Shown: positions 8,505 to 16,848, counted from the first letter of the stretch. The stretch is 64,000 nucleotides of DNA from Streptomyces niveus (GCF_002009175.1 NZ_CP018047.1:2170001-2234000); one strand, 5' to 3'. The notes: generated by a model from the sequence alone, not told the origin. Numbers and translations are program-made.

Positions 8505-9104
8505 TCAGAGCAGCGAGTCCTCGATGAACTCGCGAACATGTCGCAGGACTTGGGCCCTGCCGGTGCCCGGTATGCCGACCACCACATGGACGCTGAAGCC
8601 GTCGAGCAGCGCGCGGAGCCTGGCGGCGAATCTGTCGGGGTCGACCGCCCGCAGTTCGCCGTGCGATATCCCCTCGGCGAGCAGCGCGACCAGGTCCCGG
8701 TGCCAGGACCGCTCGATCGCCGCCTGCCGGGCGCGGGCGTCGTCGTCGGCGTCCTGCGAGCGGTTCCAGACCTCCAGCCAGAGCGTCCAGTGCGGATCGC
8801 GGTGGGCGGCGGGGACGTACAGATCCACGTACGCGTCCAGCCGCTCCCGCACCGTCGCCTGCCGGGACAGCAGGCCCCGGCGCTCGGCGCCGCGCCTGGC
8901 CTCGCTCCACTCCAGGGTCTGGAGCAGCAGCTCGTCCTTCGTACGGAAGTAGTAGAGGAGGTGCCCGCTGCTCATCCCGACGTCACGGCCGAGCCCCGCC
9001 ATGGTGAGCCCGTCGAGCCCGCCCCCGGCGATGGTGTCCATGGCAGCGGCGAGCACGGCCTCGCGGGGCGGAGCGGCGTTGCGGCGGCGCGCGGTGGGTG
9101 TCAC
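8505..9104 (-). CDS. TetR-family transcriptional regulator
   Basis: This 199-residue protein has the TetR N-terminal DNA-binding domain: REAVLAAAMDTIAGGGLDGLTMAGLGRD, then VGMSSGHLLYYFRTKDELLL at about residues 42-61. The C-terminal part is the variable ligand domain. The position of SSGHLLYYF is like the BetI/AcrR subgroup. It is transcribed on the minus strand between ilvE and cimA and has no obvious divergent partner. Its target is unknown. The Ala-rich N-terminus (MTPTARRRN) fits the start chosen. Confidence 0.9.
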   Translation of the reverse strand: MTPTARRRNAAPPREAVLAAAMDTIAGGGLDGLTMAGLGRDVGMSSGHLLYYFRTKDELLLQTLEWSEARRGAERRGLLSRQATVRERLDAYVDLYVPAAHRDPHWTLWLEVWNRSQDADDDARARQAAIERSWHRDLVALLAEGISHGELRAVDPDRFAARLRALLDGFSVHVVVGIPGTGRAQVLRHVREFIEDSLL

Positions 9105-9266
9105 CCGTCCGTTGTACCTGATGCGGGCACACGGGGTTGTCGGTGGGTCACGCAGCGAATCCCGGCACGGCGGTGCGCGACGGAGCGGACCGGGACATGG
9201 ATGCGGGACAGCTCTTCCGCGGAGAGATGTCCCGCGTCCGTCACCGGTGGAGCCACGGGCCTCGCG

Positions 9267-10370
9267 TCAGCCGATGTGGTGCATCCACCCGTGGACGTCC
9301 TCGGCCCGGCCCGTCTGGATGTCCAGCAGAGCCTCGCGCAGCCTCGACGTGACGGCGCCCGACTCCCCGCCCGAGTGCGTCCACTCGCCGCCCGCCGACC
9401 TGACGAGCCCGACCGGGGTGATGACGGCGGCCGTACCGCACGCGAAGACTTCGGTGAGGGTGCCGTTCTCCGTGTCGCGCCGCCACTCGTCGATGGAGAC
9501 GCGGCGCTCCTGCGACGTGTAGCCGAGGTCGCCGGCCAGTCGCAGCAGCGAGTCGCGGGTGATTCCGGCGAGCAGCGAGCCGGTCAGCTCGGGAGTGACG
9601 ATCTTGTCCCCGTACACGAAGTACAGGTTCATCCCGCCCAGTTCCTCGACCCACTTGTGCTCCACGGCGTCCAGATAGGCGACCTGGTCGCAGCCCTCCG
9701 CCGCCGCCTCGGCCTGCGCGAGCAGGGACGCCGCGTAGTTGCCGCCGGTCTTGGCGTCGCCCATGCCGCCGGGAACGGCGCGCACCCGGTTCTCGGAGAG
9801 CCAGATGGAGACGGGCTTCACGCCGCCGGGGAAGTACGCGCCGGCCGGGGAGGCGATGACCAAAAACAGGTACTCGTTCGCGGGCCGCACCCCGAGGCCG
9901 ACCTCGGCCGCGATCATGAACGGCCGCAGATACAGCGACGCCTCACCGCCGTGCGGCGGGACCCACGCCTCGTCCTGCCGGACCAGCGCGTCGCACGCCT
10001 CGATGAACGTCTCGACCGGCAGCTCCGGCATCGCCAGCCGGCGTGCGGAGTTCTGGAAGCGCCGGGCGTTGGCCTCGGGCCGGAAGGTGGCCACGGAGCC
10101 GTCGGGACGGCGGTACGCCTTGAGCCCCTCGAAGATCTCCTGCGCGTAGTGCAGCGTCATGTTGGCCGGGTCGAGGGAGAGGGGGCCGTACGGGACGAGC
10201 TGCGCGTCGTGCCAGCCCCGGCCCTCCGTCCACCTGATGGTCACCATGTTGTCGGTGAAGTGGCGGCCGAAGCCGGGGGCGGCCAGGATCGCCTCGCGCT
10301 TCGCGGCGGACAGCGGATTCGACGACGGCTTCAGCGCGAGCGTGGGCAACGGTGTCGTGGGCGTGGTCAT
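9267..10370 (-). CDS. ilvE: branched-chain amino-acid aminotransferase
   Basis: This PLP enzyme performs the last transamination in Ile, Leu and Val synthesis and the first in their breakdown. The 367-residue protein has the class IV aminotransferase fold. The PLP lysine is K207 in DAKTGGNYA, and EELGGMNLYFVYG follows about 35 residues later. The phosphate-binding ITRDSLLRLA motif is also present. It lies downstream of leuB in the same direction but 225 bp away and behind a strong terminator, so it probably has its own promoter. A motif shared with 12158-12176 lies about 55 bp upstream of its start. Confidence 0.95.
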   Translation of the reverse strand: MTTPTTPLPTLALKPSSNPLSAAKREAILAAPGFGRHFTDNMVTIRWTEGRGWHDAQLVPYGPLSLDPANMTLHYAQEIFEGLKAYRRPDGSVATFRPEANARRFQNSARRLAMPELPVETFIEACDALVRQDEAWVPPHGGEASLYLRPFMIAAEVGLGVRPANEYLFLVIASPAGAYFPGGVKPVSIWLSENRVRAVPGGMGDAKTGGNYAASLLAQAEAAAEGCDQVAYLDAVEHKWVEELGGMNLYFVYGDKIVTPELTGSLLAGITRDSLLRLAGDLGYTSQERRVSIDEWRRDTENGTLTEVFACGTAAVITPVGLVRSAGGEWTHSGGESGAVTSRLREALLDIQTGRAEDVHGWMHHIG

Positions 10371-10421
10371 GAGTTCTTGTCCTTCACCGGTTGTGTGTGA
10401 CGGACCGCGCTCACGCCGCTA

Positions 10422-10440
10422 CAGGTACTAGGACGTCCGA
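10422..10440 (-). promoter_or_regulatory. TCGGACGTCCTAG motif upstream of ilvE
   Basis: Minus-strand TCGGACGTCCTAGTACCTG matches 17 of 19 positions of the plus-strand sequence at 12158-12176. It contains the palindrome GGACGTCC and lies about 50-70 bp upstream of the ilvE start. It may be an operator or part of a promoter; the binding factor is unknown. Confidence 0.45.
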
Positions 10441-10549
10441 GCTTTCCCTCATGCCGCGGCCCGGAACGATTATCGCGTCCGGCGGCGCGGGGCATGAAAC
10501 GGGGTGAATGCGGCCCTACGGATGATGGTGACACCCGGTGGCCGCAAAG

Positions 10550-10583
10550 CACAGCCGCCGGGTGCTGTGACCCGGCGGCTGTG
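10550..10583 (-). terminator. terminator after leuB
   Basis: A perfect 14-bp stem, CACAGCCGCCGGGT with its complement, encloses a 6-nt loop and lies 12 bp beyond the leuB stop. There is no T-run, as is common in Streptomyces. Confidence 0.75.
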
Positions 10584-10595
10584 GGAGTCGGCGGG

Positions 10596-11636
10596 TCAGC
10601 TCGCTACTCGTACGACGAGCGCGTCACCGATCTCGTCGGTCGTACGGGGCGCACCGCCGCGCTCCGCGAGGTCGGCCGCGACGGCCTCCTCGACGCGGAC
10701 GGCCTCGGCGTCGAAGCCGAGGTGCCGCAGCAGCAGTGCGACCGAGAGGATCGTGGCCGTGGGATCGGCCTTCCCCTGGCCCGCGATGTCCGGCGCCGAG
10801 CCGTGCACGGGCTCGAACATGGAGGGGAACGCCCGGTCGGGGTTGATGTTCGCGGACGCGGCCAGGCCGATGCCGCCGGTCACGGCGGCGGCGAGGTCGG
10901 TGAGGATGTCACCGAAGAGGTTGTCGGTGACGATCACGTCGAAGCGCTCGGGCTGGGTGACGAAGAAGATCGTCGCGGCGTCGACGTGCAGATAGTCGGT
11001 GGAGACCTCGGGGTACTCCTGGCCGACCCGGTCGAAGATCCTCTTCCAGAGGTGGCCCGCGTGGACGAGGACGTTGTTCTTGTGGACCAGCGTCAGCTTC
11101 TTGCGGGGGCGGGAGTCGGCACGCTCGTACGCGTCGCGTACGACACGCTCCACGCCGTACGCCGTATTGAGGCTGACCTCCGTGGCCACCTCTGCGGGCG
11201 TATCGGTGCGCAGGGAACCACCGTTGCCCGTGTACGGGCCCTCGGTGCCCTCACGGACGACGACGAAGTCGATGTCCGGGCGGCCGGCGAGCGGGGTCGC
11301 CTGGTTCGGGAAGAGCTTCGACGGGCGCAGGTTGACGTAGTGGTCGAAGGCGAACCGCAGCTTCAGCAGCAGCCCCCGCTCCAGGATCCCGGACGGCACG
11401 GACGGGTCGCCGATGGCGCCGAGGAGGATCGCGTCGTGCGCCTTGAGCGCGGCGAGCTCCGAGTCGGGGAGGGTCTCCCCGGTACGGTGCCAGCGCCGGG
11501 CGCCGAGGTCGTACTCCTTGGTCTCCAGCTTCACATCCTGCGGGAGCACGGAGCGGAGGACCTTCAGACCCTGGGCCACGACCTCCTGGCCGATGCCGTC
11601 ACCGGGGATCACTGCGAGATTGATGCTGCGAGACAT
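10596..11636 (-). CDS. leuB: 3-isopropylmalate dehydrogenase
   Basis: LeuB oxidises and decarboxylates 3-isopropylmalate to 2-oxoisocaproate in leucine synthesis, using NAD. The 346-residue protein starts [19 protein letters not shown]. The substrate-binding arginines lie in [20 protein letters not shown] (about 80-100), and the metal- and NAD-binding region includes [12 protein letters not shown] and the C-terminal [18 protein letters not shown]. The start at 11636 is chosen because AAGG lies at a proper distance and the family begins here; the frame is open for 12 codons upstream. Confidence 0.95.
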   Translation of the reverse strand: MSRSINLAVIPGDGIGQEVVAQGLKVLRSVLPQDVKLETKEYDLGARRWHRTGETLPDSELAALKAHDAILLGAIGDPSVPSGILERGLLLKLRFAFDHYVNLRPSKLFPNQATPLAGRPDIDFVVVREGTEGPYTGNGGSLRTDTPAEVATEVSLNTAYGVERVVRDAYERADSRPRKKLTLVHKNNVLVHAGHLWKRIFDRVGQEYPEVSTDYLHVDAATIFFVTQPERFDVIVTDNLFGDILTDLAAAVTGGIGLAASANINPDRAFPSMFEPVHGSAPDIAGQGKADPTATILSVALLLRHLGFDAEAVRVEEAVAADLAERGGAPRTTDEIGDALVVRVAS

Positions 11637-11820
11637 GACGGGCACCTTACTGCGCGTCCCAGTGCCTGACACGCGCGGTCCACGATTCGGACGAACGCGT
11701 GTTGCGGGCGGGCGTGTGTCCGCGAGCGAAGCGCACGGGACGGCGGCGGCGCGCGTACGGTCCAGGAGTACGCCGCCGCCTCAGGTGGTCCTCAGGCGGT
11801 GGGGCGGGGGCGGCCCCGGC

Positions 11821-11952
11821 TCAGTGGCCGGTGGAGCCGCCGTTGTCCCTGCGGTCGAGGGCACGCTGGAGCGCCGCCGCGGCGTTCTTGCGGTCGGACT
11901 CGCTGCTGCGGGGGGTGTGACGGACACGTCGGCGGATTGTCGTCTCGGCCAT
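11821..11952 (-). CDS. small basic conserved protein, 43 residues
   Basis: The reading frame MAETTIRRRVRHTPRS... ends in ALDRRDNGGSTGH and is rich in Arg. AAGGAG lies about 10 bp before the ATG, which supports translation. I recall proteins of this type near leuB in other streptomycetes, but no function is known. The central part (SDRKNAAAALQRALDRRD) is probably helical and charged. It precedes leuB by about 180 bp in the same direction. The frame stays open upstream, but only this start has a ribosome-binding site. Confidence 0.7.
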   Translation of the reverse strand: MAETTIRRRVRHTPRSSESDRKNAAAALQRALDRRDNGGSTGH

Positions 11953-12297
11953 GGTGATCGACTCCTTGAGACAGCTGAGGCATACGGCAGGGGGAAGCCG
12001 TATGAGGCATCTGCGAGGCGCCGGGTGGGCGGGGAGCATGCGCTACAGGGGTTGCCTGTGTGGGGGCGATTGCTCACGTCCGCCGTTCGCTGGGTCGAGC
12101 GAGTCGTTCGGCTCCTACAAAGCTAAGGGAGCGAAGCCGTTCTGTCTCCACAGTTAGTCGGACGTCCTAGCATCTGAGACGGCAGCCGCGATCCGATCAC
12201 CGTCACTGCGGGGATCGCCGCCCCGTGCCGGTGTCCGGAAGGGCGTGATCGACGGCGCCGAGGACAAGGGGACCGGCGCCGAGCGACGGGGCGTCGC
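11953..12297. other. 345-bp intergenic region without a gene
   Basis: Nothing coding is supported. It holds the promoter region of the 43-residue protein on the minus strand and the plus-strand motif at 12158-12176. The sequence from 12180 to 12297 on the plus strand faces no intact plus-strand gene, so it could be the eroded remnant of one, but I cannot identify it. Confidence 0.4.
12158..12176 (+). promoter_or_regulatory. TCGGACGTCCTAG motif facing no gene
   Basis: TCGGACGTCCTAGCATCTG on the plus strand is nearly identical to the element upstream of ilvE (minus strand, 10422-10440). Here the sequence downstream on the same strand contains no intact gene. Confidence 0.4.
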
Positions 12298-12843
12298 CTA
12301 CAGCACGTCGCCGTCGCGCCAGTCGAAGACCAACGCGTCGTCGGCGGACGGGAGTTCGAGGTCCGGCACGGGCCAGAGATAGGTCGTGCCCTCCTCCTCC
12401 GGCAGCCGTACGATCCCGTCCGGGCTCAGCGCCTCGACCCGGCTCTGCCACAGGTGCCAGCCGCGTGAGCGGTAGAGGCGGGCGCCGGAGTCGGACGCGG
12501 AGAGCGCGCCCACGTCGTACGCCCGGGCGATCACCCGCTCCAGCACCTCCAGGACCCGGCCGCCGAGCCCGTCGCCCCGACGGTCCGGGCGCACGCCGAC
12601 CGCTTCGACGTAACCCACGCGGTACGACCGCCCCGCGTGCGTCAGCCGGCGCTGGATCACGCTGCCGTGGGCGACGAGCGCGCCCGTGCCGTCCCGTACC
12701 AGGACATGGACGCCGCCGAGCCCGTGCGTCCAGTCCTCGTCGCTGAAGGCCCCGTCGAAGGCGTCGTCCAGAAGGGCGCGGATCTCGCCGAGGGTCGCCG
12801 GGTCGAGTTCGAAGGTGTGGGCGGTGCGCAGCGGGTCTGACAT
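12298..12843 (-). CDS. GNAT acetyltransferase resembling aminoglycoside 2'-N-acetyltransferase AAC(2')-I
   Basis: The 181-residue protein aligns by eye over its whole length with AAC(2')-Ic of Mycobacterium tuberculosis, also 181 residues. Shared stretches include LGGVHVLV, VIQRRLTHAGRSYRVGYVE, VGVRPDRRGDGLG (acetyl-CoA loop), GALSASDSGARLYRSRGW and the C-terminal DWRDGDV. The family acetylates the 2'-amino group of aminoglycosides such as gentamicin; in mycobacteria it is intrinsic. The start MSDPLRTAHTF is chosen over 34 extra upstream codons because GGAAGAG precedes it and the length then fits the family. Resistance activity is inference. Confidence 0.8.
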   Translation of the reverse strand: MSDPLRTAHTFELDPATLGEIRALLDDAFDGAFSDEDWTHGLGGVHVLVRDGTGALVAHGSVIQRRLTHAGRSYRVGYVEAVGVRPDRRGDGLGGRVLEVLERVIARAYDVGALSASDSGARLYRSRGWHLWQSRVEALSPDGIVRLPEEEGTTYLWPVPDLELPSADDALVFDWRDGDVL

Positions 12844-12943
12844 GCTCCTCACTCTTCCAGGCCGGGCGCCGCCGTACGTACTCAGTGCCCGGTTGAGTAG
12901 TTGCTCCATGTCGAAAAAACGTGCCTGCCGCGACAGTTGGCGC

Positions 12944-13519
12944 ATGAACGGCCTTTACGCGCTAAAGCCCTGGTACGCGTCCCGGCTCTCCGGAGTCCGG
13001 GCCGCTCTCGTCCGTCGCGAGGTGTCGCCCGACACGCTCACCGCGGCGGGTGTCGTCAGCGCGGCCGGTGCGGCCGCCGCCGTGGCGTGGCTGCCCGCCG
13101 GACCGCTCGCCGCGCTCCCGGTCGCCGCCCTTCTCGCCGCCCGTCTTGCCTTCGCCAATCTCGACGGTGCGCTGGCCCGCGACACCGGCCGGACGACGCG
13201 GCGCGGCGCCGTACTCAACGAACTCGGCGACAGGGCGGCCGACCTGGTCGTCCTGGCCGGCTTCGTCGCACTGGCGCCGCTGTGGCTGGTCGCGGTGGCC
13301 GCTCTGGCGGCGACGCTGCCGTCCTGGGTGTCCCTCGCGGGTACGGCGGCGGGCGCCCCGCGCCGCAACGGGGGCCCCGTCGGCAAGACCGAACGGTGCC
13401 TGCTCGTCGTCATCGCCGCCGCGACGGGCTGGGCGGTGCCGGTGCTCGTAGTCATCGCGGTGGGCTCGGCGCTCACCGCGGTCGTGCGGTTCGGCTGGAT
13501 CTGGAGGAAGCTCGCATGA
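12944..13519 (+). CDS. CDP-alcohol phosphatidyltransferase-like membrane protein (YnbA-like)
   Basis: This 191-residue membrane protein has the CDP-OH-P transferase layout, but its motif is altered. The family motif is DxxDGxxAR ... GxxxDxxxD. Here it reads AFANLDGALAR ... GAVLNELGD, with Ala in place of the first Asp and Asn in place of the third. The fourth Asp and the DG-AR core are kept. Several hydrophobic helices flank it. Its stop overlaps the next start (ATGA), so it is coupled to the CdsA-like gene. Start codon choice is uncertain: ATG at 12908 is also in frame and neither has a good ribosome-binding site. Activity with real CDP-alcohols is doubtful because of the changed metal ligands. 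Confidence 0.8.
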   Translation: MNGLYALKPWYASRLSGVRAALVRREVSPDTLTAAGVVSAAGAAAAVAWLPAGPLAALPVAALLAARLAFANLDGALARDTGRTTRRGAVLNELGDRAADLVVLAGFVALAPLWLVAVAALAATLPSWVSLAGTAAGAPRRNGGPVGKTERCLLVVIAAATGWAVPVLVVIAVGSALTAVVRFGWIWRKLA

Positions 13520-14394
13520 GCGCCGTCATGATCGCGGGCGAGGCCGTGGGGCGCGCCGTCCCCCTCGTCGCCGGCGCCCTCGGGGCGAGCGGGATCGCGG
13601 TGGCAGCCCTGCCGTCGCGGGTCGCGGTGCGGGCGGAGCTGCGCAAGCGGTGGCGTACGTGGGCGATCGCCGCTCCGGTGTTCCTCGGGGCGCTGGTCCT
13701 CGGCGCCGGGGGCGCGTTCGCGCTCGCCGCGGCGCTCGGGGTGACGGCGGTGAGCGAGTACGTACGGATGACGGGGCTGCCGCGTGCGGAGCACGCCGTA
13801 CTGGCCGTGGCCGCCGTCGTGCTCCCGGCACTGGCGTGGCTGGTGCCGGACGTTATGGACCCGCGGGCGGTCGATCTGAGGGTGGTGGCGCTGCTACTCG
13901 TGGCGGCGGCGCTCCCGGCGCTGCTGGCCGGTGACCACGAGCGGGGTTTCACCCGCTCGGCGCGCACCGTCTTCGCCCTGTTGTGGATTCCGCTTCCGCT
14001 CACCGGACTTGTGGTGCTTCAGGAGACGGCGGTCGCGGTCGGGCTGGCGGTGGCGCTCGGCGACGTCGGGGCGTGGTGCGGCGGTACGGCGCTGGGGCGG
14101 CGCGGGCCGCTCGCCCGGCCGCTGTCACCCCTGTCCCCCAGCAAGACGTGGGCGGGGGTGCTCGGCGCCGCGGGCGCGACGGCCCTCGTCCTGGCCGCCG
14201 TCGGAGCCTTCACGCCGCTGCTGTGGGCGGCGGTACTCGCCGGCTGCGTACTCGGCGATCTGCTCGAATCCATGGTCAAGCGGGAGGCGGGTGTGAAGGA
14301 CGCCGGGAGTTGGCTGCCGGGCTTCGGCGGGCTGCTCGACCGGATCGACTCCCTGCTGCTGGCTCTTCTGCTCGCGATGGTGGTGACGGCATGA
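13516..14394 (+). CDS. phosphatidate cytidylyltransferase-like membrane protein (CdsA/YnbB-like)
   Basis: The 292-residue polytopic protein carries the CdsA signature near its C-terminus: SMVKREAGVKDAGSWLPGFG followed by GLLDRID. The usual PGHGG is PGFGG here, so the conserved His is Phe. The family makes CDP-diacylglycerol from CTP and phosphatidate. It overlaps the genes on both sides by 4 bp (ATGA junctions) and has GGAGGAAG before its start. With the upstream CDP-alcohol transferase it forms the same pair as E. coli ynbA-ynbB. The housekeeping cdsA lies elsewhere in Streptomyces, so this is probably a paralogue with another role. Confidence 0.88.
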   Translation: MSAVMIAGEAVGRAVPLVAGALGASGIAVAALPSRVAVRAELRKRWRTWAIAAPVFLGALVLGAGGAFALAAALGVTAVSEYVRMTGLPRAEHAVLAVAAVVLPALAWLVPDVMDPRAVDLRVVALLLVAAALPALLAGDHERGFTRSARTVFALLWIPLPLTGLVVLQETAVAVGLAVALGDVGAWCGGTALGRRGPLARPLSPLSPSKTWAGVLGAAGATALVLAAVGAFTPLLWAAVLAGCVLGDLLESMVKREAGVKDAGSWLPGFGGLLDRIDSLLLALLLAMVVTA

Positions 14395-15842
14395 CGGCAC
14401 GTATCCCCTCCCGTACGGGGGCCGGGGCACGTTCGAAGCCTCGGCGGCCGCGTCGGCCGGTACGGCAGCGGCGCCGGTCGGCGACGGTCGGGCACCGACG
14501 TGGGCACACGGTCGCGGGCGCGGCGGCTGTCGCGTTCGCGGCCGGCCCGCCCGGTGATCCCTGCGGGCGCGGGTCTCGGCGGCTTCGTGTCGCCGGGCGG
14601 CGCGGTCCCGCGTTCGGCCGTGGGCGTGGGCGGCGCACCGTCTCCGGCGGACCCGGCCAGGCGCCGGCGCCCGCGCTCGCGCCCTCGCGCCTCGGCGCGG
14701 CCCTGCGGCGCGCCCTGTGGTGGGTGGTCCTCACCGTCACCGGCGGCGTGCGGCGACAGGGCCAACTGCCGCACCGTGGGTGTGTAGTTGTGGCCAACCA
14801 CTCCTCGCACGCCGACACCGCCGCACTCCTGGCGGCGCTCGGCGCCCGGCACCGTCCCGCCATCGGGGCGGCGGCGGACTACTGGTTCGCCTCACCGTGG
14901 CGACGGCGCGTCTGCCGGGTGCTCGCCGCGGGTTTCCCCGTACGGCGCACCGGCGGGGGCATGGACGATCTGATGTCCATGGCGGACGGGCTGCGGGCCG
15001 GCCGCGCGGTCGTCCTGTTCCCCGAGGGCACGCGCGCGGCGGACGGCGCGGTCGGCGCCTTCCACCGCGGCGCCCTGGTGCTCGCGGAGCGTGCGGGTGT
15101 CCCGGTCGTACCGGTGGGCATCACGGGCACGGACCGGCTGCTGCCCAAGCACGGGCGGCTGCGTCCGTCGCTGGTGCGCGTACGGATCGGCGAGCCGCTG
15201 CCGCCGTCGGCGACGCCGGAGGACGCGCGGGCGGCGGTCGCTGCGCTGCATGCCCGTACGGGTACGGAGCCACCGCGCGACTCCCCCGTACGGCGCCGCG
15301 TGGCGGCGGTGGCCGCGTCCCGCTGGGGGCTGCCGCTGGCCGTCGCCTGGGCCTGCGCGGAGGCGCTGAGCTGGCCGCTGATGCCCGAACTGCTGCTGGG
15401 CATCGTGTGCGTGGCCCTCCCCCGTGCGGCGCCGCGGCTCTCACTCGCCGCGCTCGCCGGAAGCCTCGCCGGCGGACTGCTGGCCCTCCAACTGGCGAAC
15501 ACGGGGCACCAGTTGCCCGCGCCGCTCACGACGGACCGGATGCGCGTGGAGGTACGGCACCAGCTGGCGGCCGAGTCGGCGTCCGCCGTGCGTCACCAGC
15601 CGTGGAACGGCATCCCCTTCAAGGTGTACGCCGCCGAGGCGGGCCGCGCCGCCGTGCCGGCGGGCGACTGGCTCGCGGAGTCCGCGCGGGCGCGCGGCGC
15701 GCGGACCCTGACGGTCGGCGCGGCCTTCGGAACGCTCGGTCTGCTGCTGCACCGTTTCCGCCTGTACTACGGCGTGTACGTGGCCCTGCTGGGTGCCGGC
15801 TTCGCCGCCGGACTCTCAATCATCGTGGTGGGCTGGAGCTGA
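14391..15842 (+). CDS. PlsC-type acyltransferase fused to a C-terminal membrane domain
   Basis: The 483-residue protein has three parts. The first 90 residues are Arg-rich, low-complexity and probably cytosolic. A 1-acyl-glycerol-3-phosphate acyltransferase domain follows, with H137-x4-D142 (NHSSHAD), the FPEGTR block (210-215) and VPVVPVGITG. The C-terminal 175 residues contain several hydrophobic helices (for example ALSWPLMPELLLGIVCVAL) resembling small DedA/YqaA-like membrane domains; that identification is tentative. It overlaps the CdsA-like gene by 4 bp. Alternative starts inside the Arg-rich part cannot be excluded, as the coupling ATG at 14391 is chosen by context. Confidence 0.85.
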   Translation: MTARIPSRTGAGARSKPRRPRRPVRQRRRSATVGHRRGHTVAGAAAVAFAAGPPGDPCGRGSRRLRVAGRRGPAFGRGRGRRTVSGGPGQAPAPALAPSRLGAALRRALWWVVLTVTGGVRRQGQLPHRGCVVVANHSSHADTAALLAALGARHRPAIGAAADYWFASPWRRRVCRVLAAGFPVRRTGGGMDDLMSMADGLRAGRAVVLFPEGTRAADGAVGAFHRGALVLAERAGVPVVPVGITGTDRLLPKHGRLRPSLVRVRIGEPLPPSATPEDARAAVAALHARTGTEPPRDSPVRRRVAAVAASRWGLPLAVAWACAEALSWPLMPELLLGIVCVALPRAAPRLSLAALAGSLAGGLLALQLANTGHQLPAPLTTDRMRVEVRHQLAAESASAVRHQPWNGIPFKVYAAEAGRAAVPAGDWLAESARARGARTLTVGAAFGTLGLLLHRFRLYYGVYVALLGAGFAAGLSIIVVGWS

Positions 15843-15948
15843 GCCGGGCCGCCGCCCCGTCTCCCCGCACCGTCTCGCCGCCCCGCCTCCCCGCACCGTT
15901 TCCGCGCCCGCGCCGGGGGCACTCGACCAGCGATGGGAGGGGTGCCAC

Positions 15949-16782
15949 ATGAACGCACGCACGATGTCACTCAGAGGTCGTAGCAAGGGCCGCCAGGCGG
16001 CGAACAGTTCGGCGATGGACGCCGCGGCTCGCTGGGGTTTCGCCGCGCGCGGCGTCATCTATCTGCTGATCGGGCTGCTCGCGCTGCAGATCGCCTTCGG
16101 AGGCGGCGGCAAGCAGGCCGACCGCGGCGGCGCGCTGGCCGAGATCGGCGAGAAGCCCATGGGCTCGTTCGTCCTGTGGGCCCTTGGTATCGGTCTCGTC
16201 GGTATGTGCTTGTGGAGGCTGTCCGAGGCGCTGTTCGGCGCCGCCGGACCCGACGGCCACAAGACGAGCACGCGGCTGCTGTCGGCCGGGCGTTTCCTCT
16301 TCTACGGCTTCGTGGCCTACTCGGTGCTCACCTTCGCCGCCGGTGACAAGGGCGGCTCGTCGGGCGACGAGCAGTCGCAGGACGTCACGGCCAAGGCGAT
16401 GGAACTGCCCGCCGGCCAGTGGCTGGTCGGCGCCGCCGGTATCGGCATCCTGGGCGCCGGTCTGTGGATCGGGGTGCGCGCCGCGAAGCGGTCGTACCAC
16501 AAGCACCTCAAGCTCGGGCAGATGTCCCGAGGGGCCAAGCGCTACATCGACGTGACCGGGGTCGGCGGCGGACTGGCGCGCGGACTGCTCTTCGCGGCGC
16601 TGGGCTGGTTCGTGGTCAAGGCGGCCGTGGACTACGAGCCCGACAAGGCGAAGGGCTTCGACGCCACGCTGCGATCGTTCACGGACACCCCCGCCGGTCC
16701 CTGGCTGCTCGTGCTGGTCGCGCTGGGGCTGGTGCTCTTCGGGATGTTCTCGTTCGGCATGGCCCGCTACCGCAAGGTCTGA
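15949..16782 (+). CDS. DUF1206 membrane protein
   Basis: This 277-residue protein has the DUF1206 pattern: three internal repeats, each with a pair of transmembrane helices. Each repeat begins with a phrase like ARWGFAARGVIYLLIG, SAGRFLFYGFVAYSVL or GGGLARGLLFAALGWF. The function is unknown. GGAGGGG lies 7 bp before the ATG, which fixes the start. It follows the lipid operon by about 106 bp in the same direction and may be cotranscribed, but the gap allows its own promoter. A 25-bp hairpin terminates it. Confidence 0.92.
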   Translation: MNARTMSLRGRSKGRQAANSSAMDAAARWGFAARGVIYLLIGLLALQIAFGGGGKQADRGGALAEIGEKPMGSFVLWALGIGLVGMCLWRLSEALFGAAGPDGHKTSTRLLSAGRFLFYGFVAYSVLTFAAGDKGGSSGDEQSQDVTAKAMELPAGQWLVGAAGIGILGAGLWIGVRAAKRSYHKHLKLGQMSRGAKRYIDVTGVGGGLARGLLFAALGWFVVKAAVDYEPDKAKGFDATLRSFTDTPAGPWLLVLVALGLVLFGMFSFGMARYRKV

Positions 16783-16794
16783 GCCGCGCCGCTC

Positions 16795-16848
16795 AGGTCG
16801 TGCCGCCGCCCTCGCCTCCTTATGGAGGCGAGGGCGGCGGCACGACCT
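16795..16848. terminator. 25-bp perfect hairpin between DUF1206 gene and pruA
   Basis: The arms 16795-16819 and 16824-16848 are exact reverse complements around a TTAT loop, beginning AGGTCGTGCCGCC. It sits 12 bp after one stop and 82 bp before the convergent pruA stop. This is one of the strongest terminator-like structures in the window. Confidence 0.85.
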
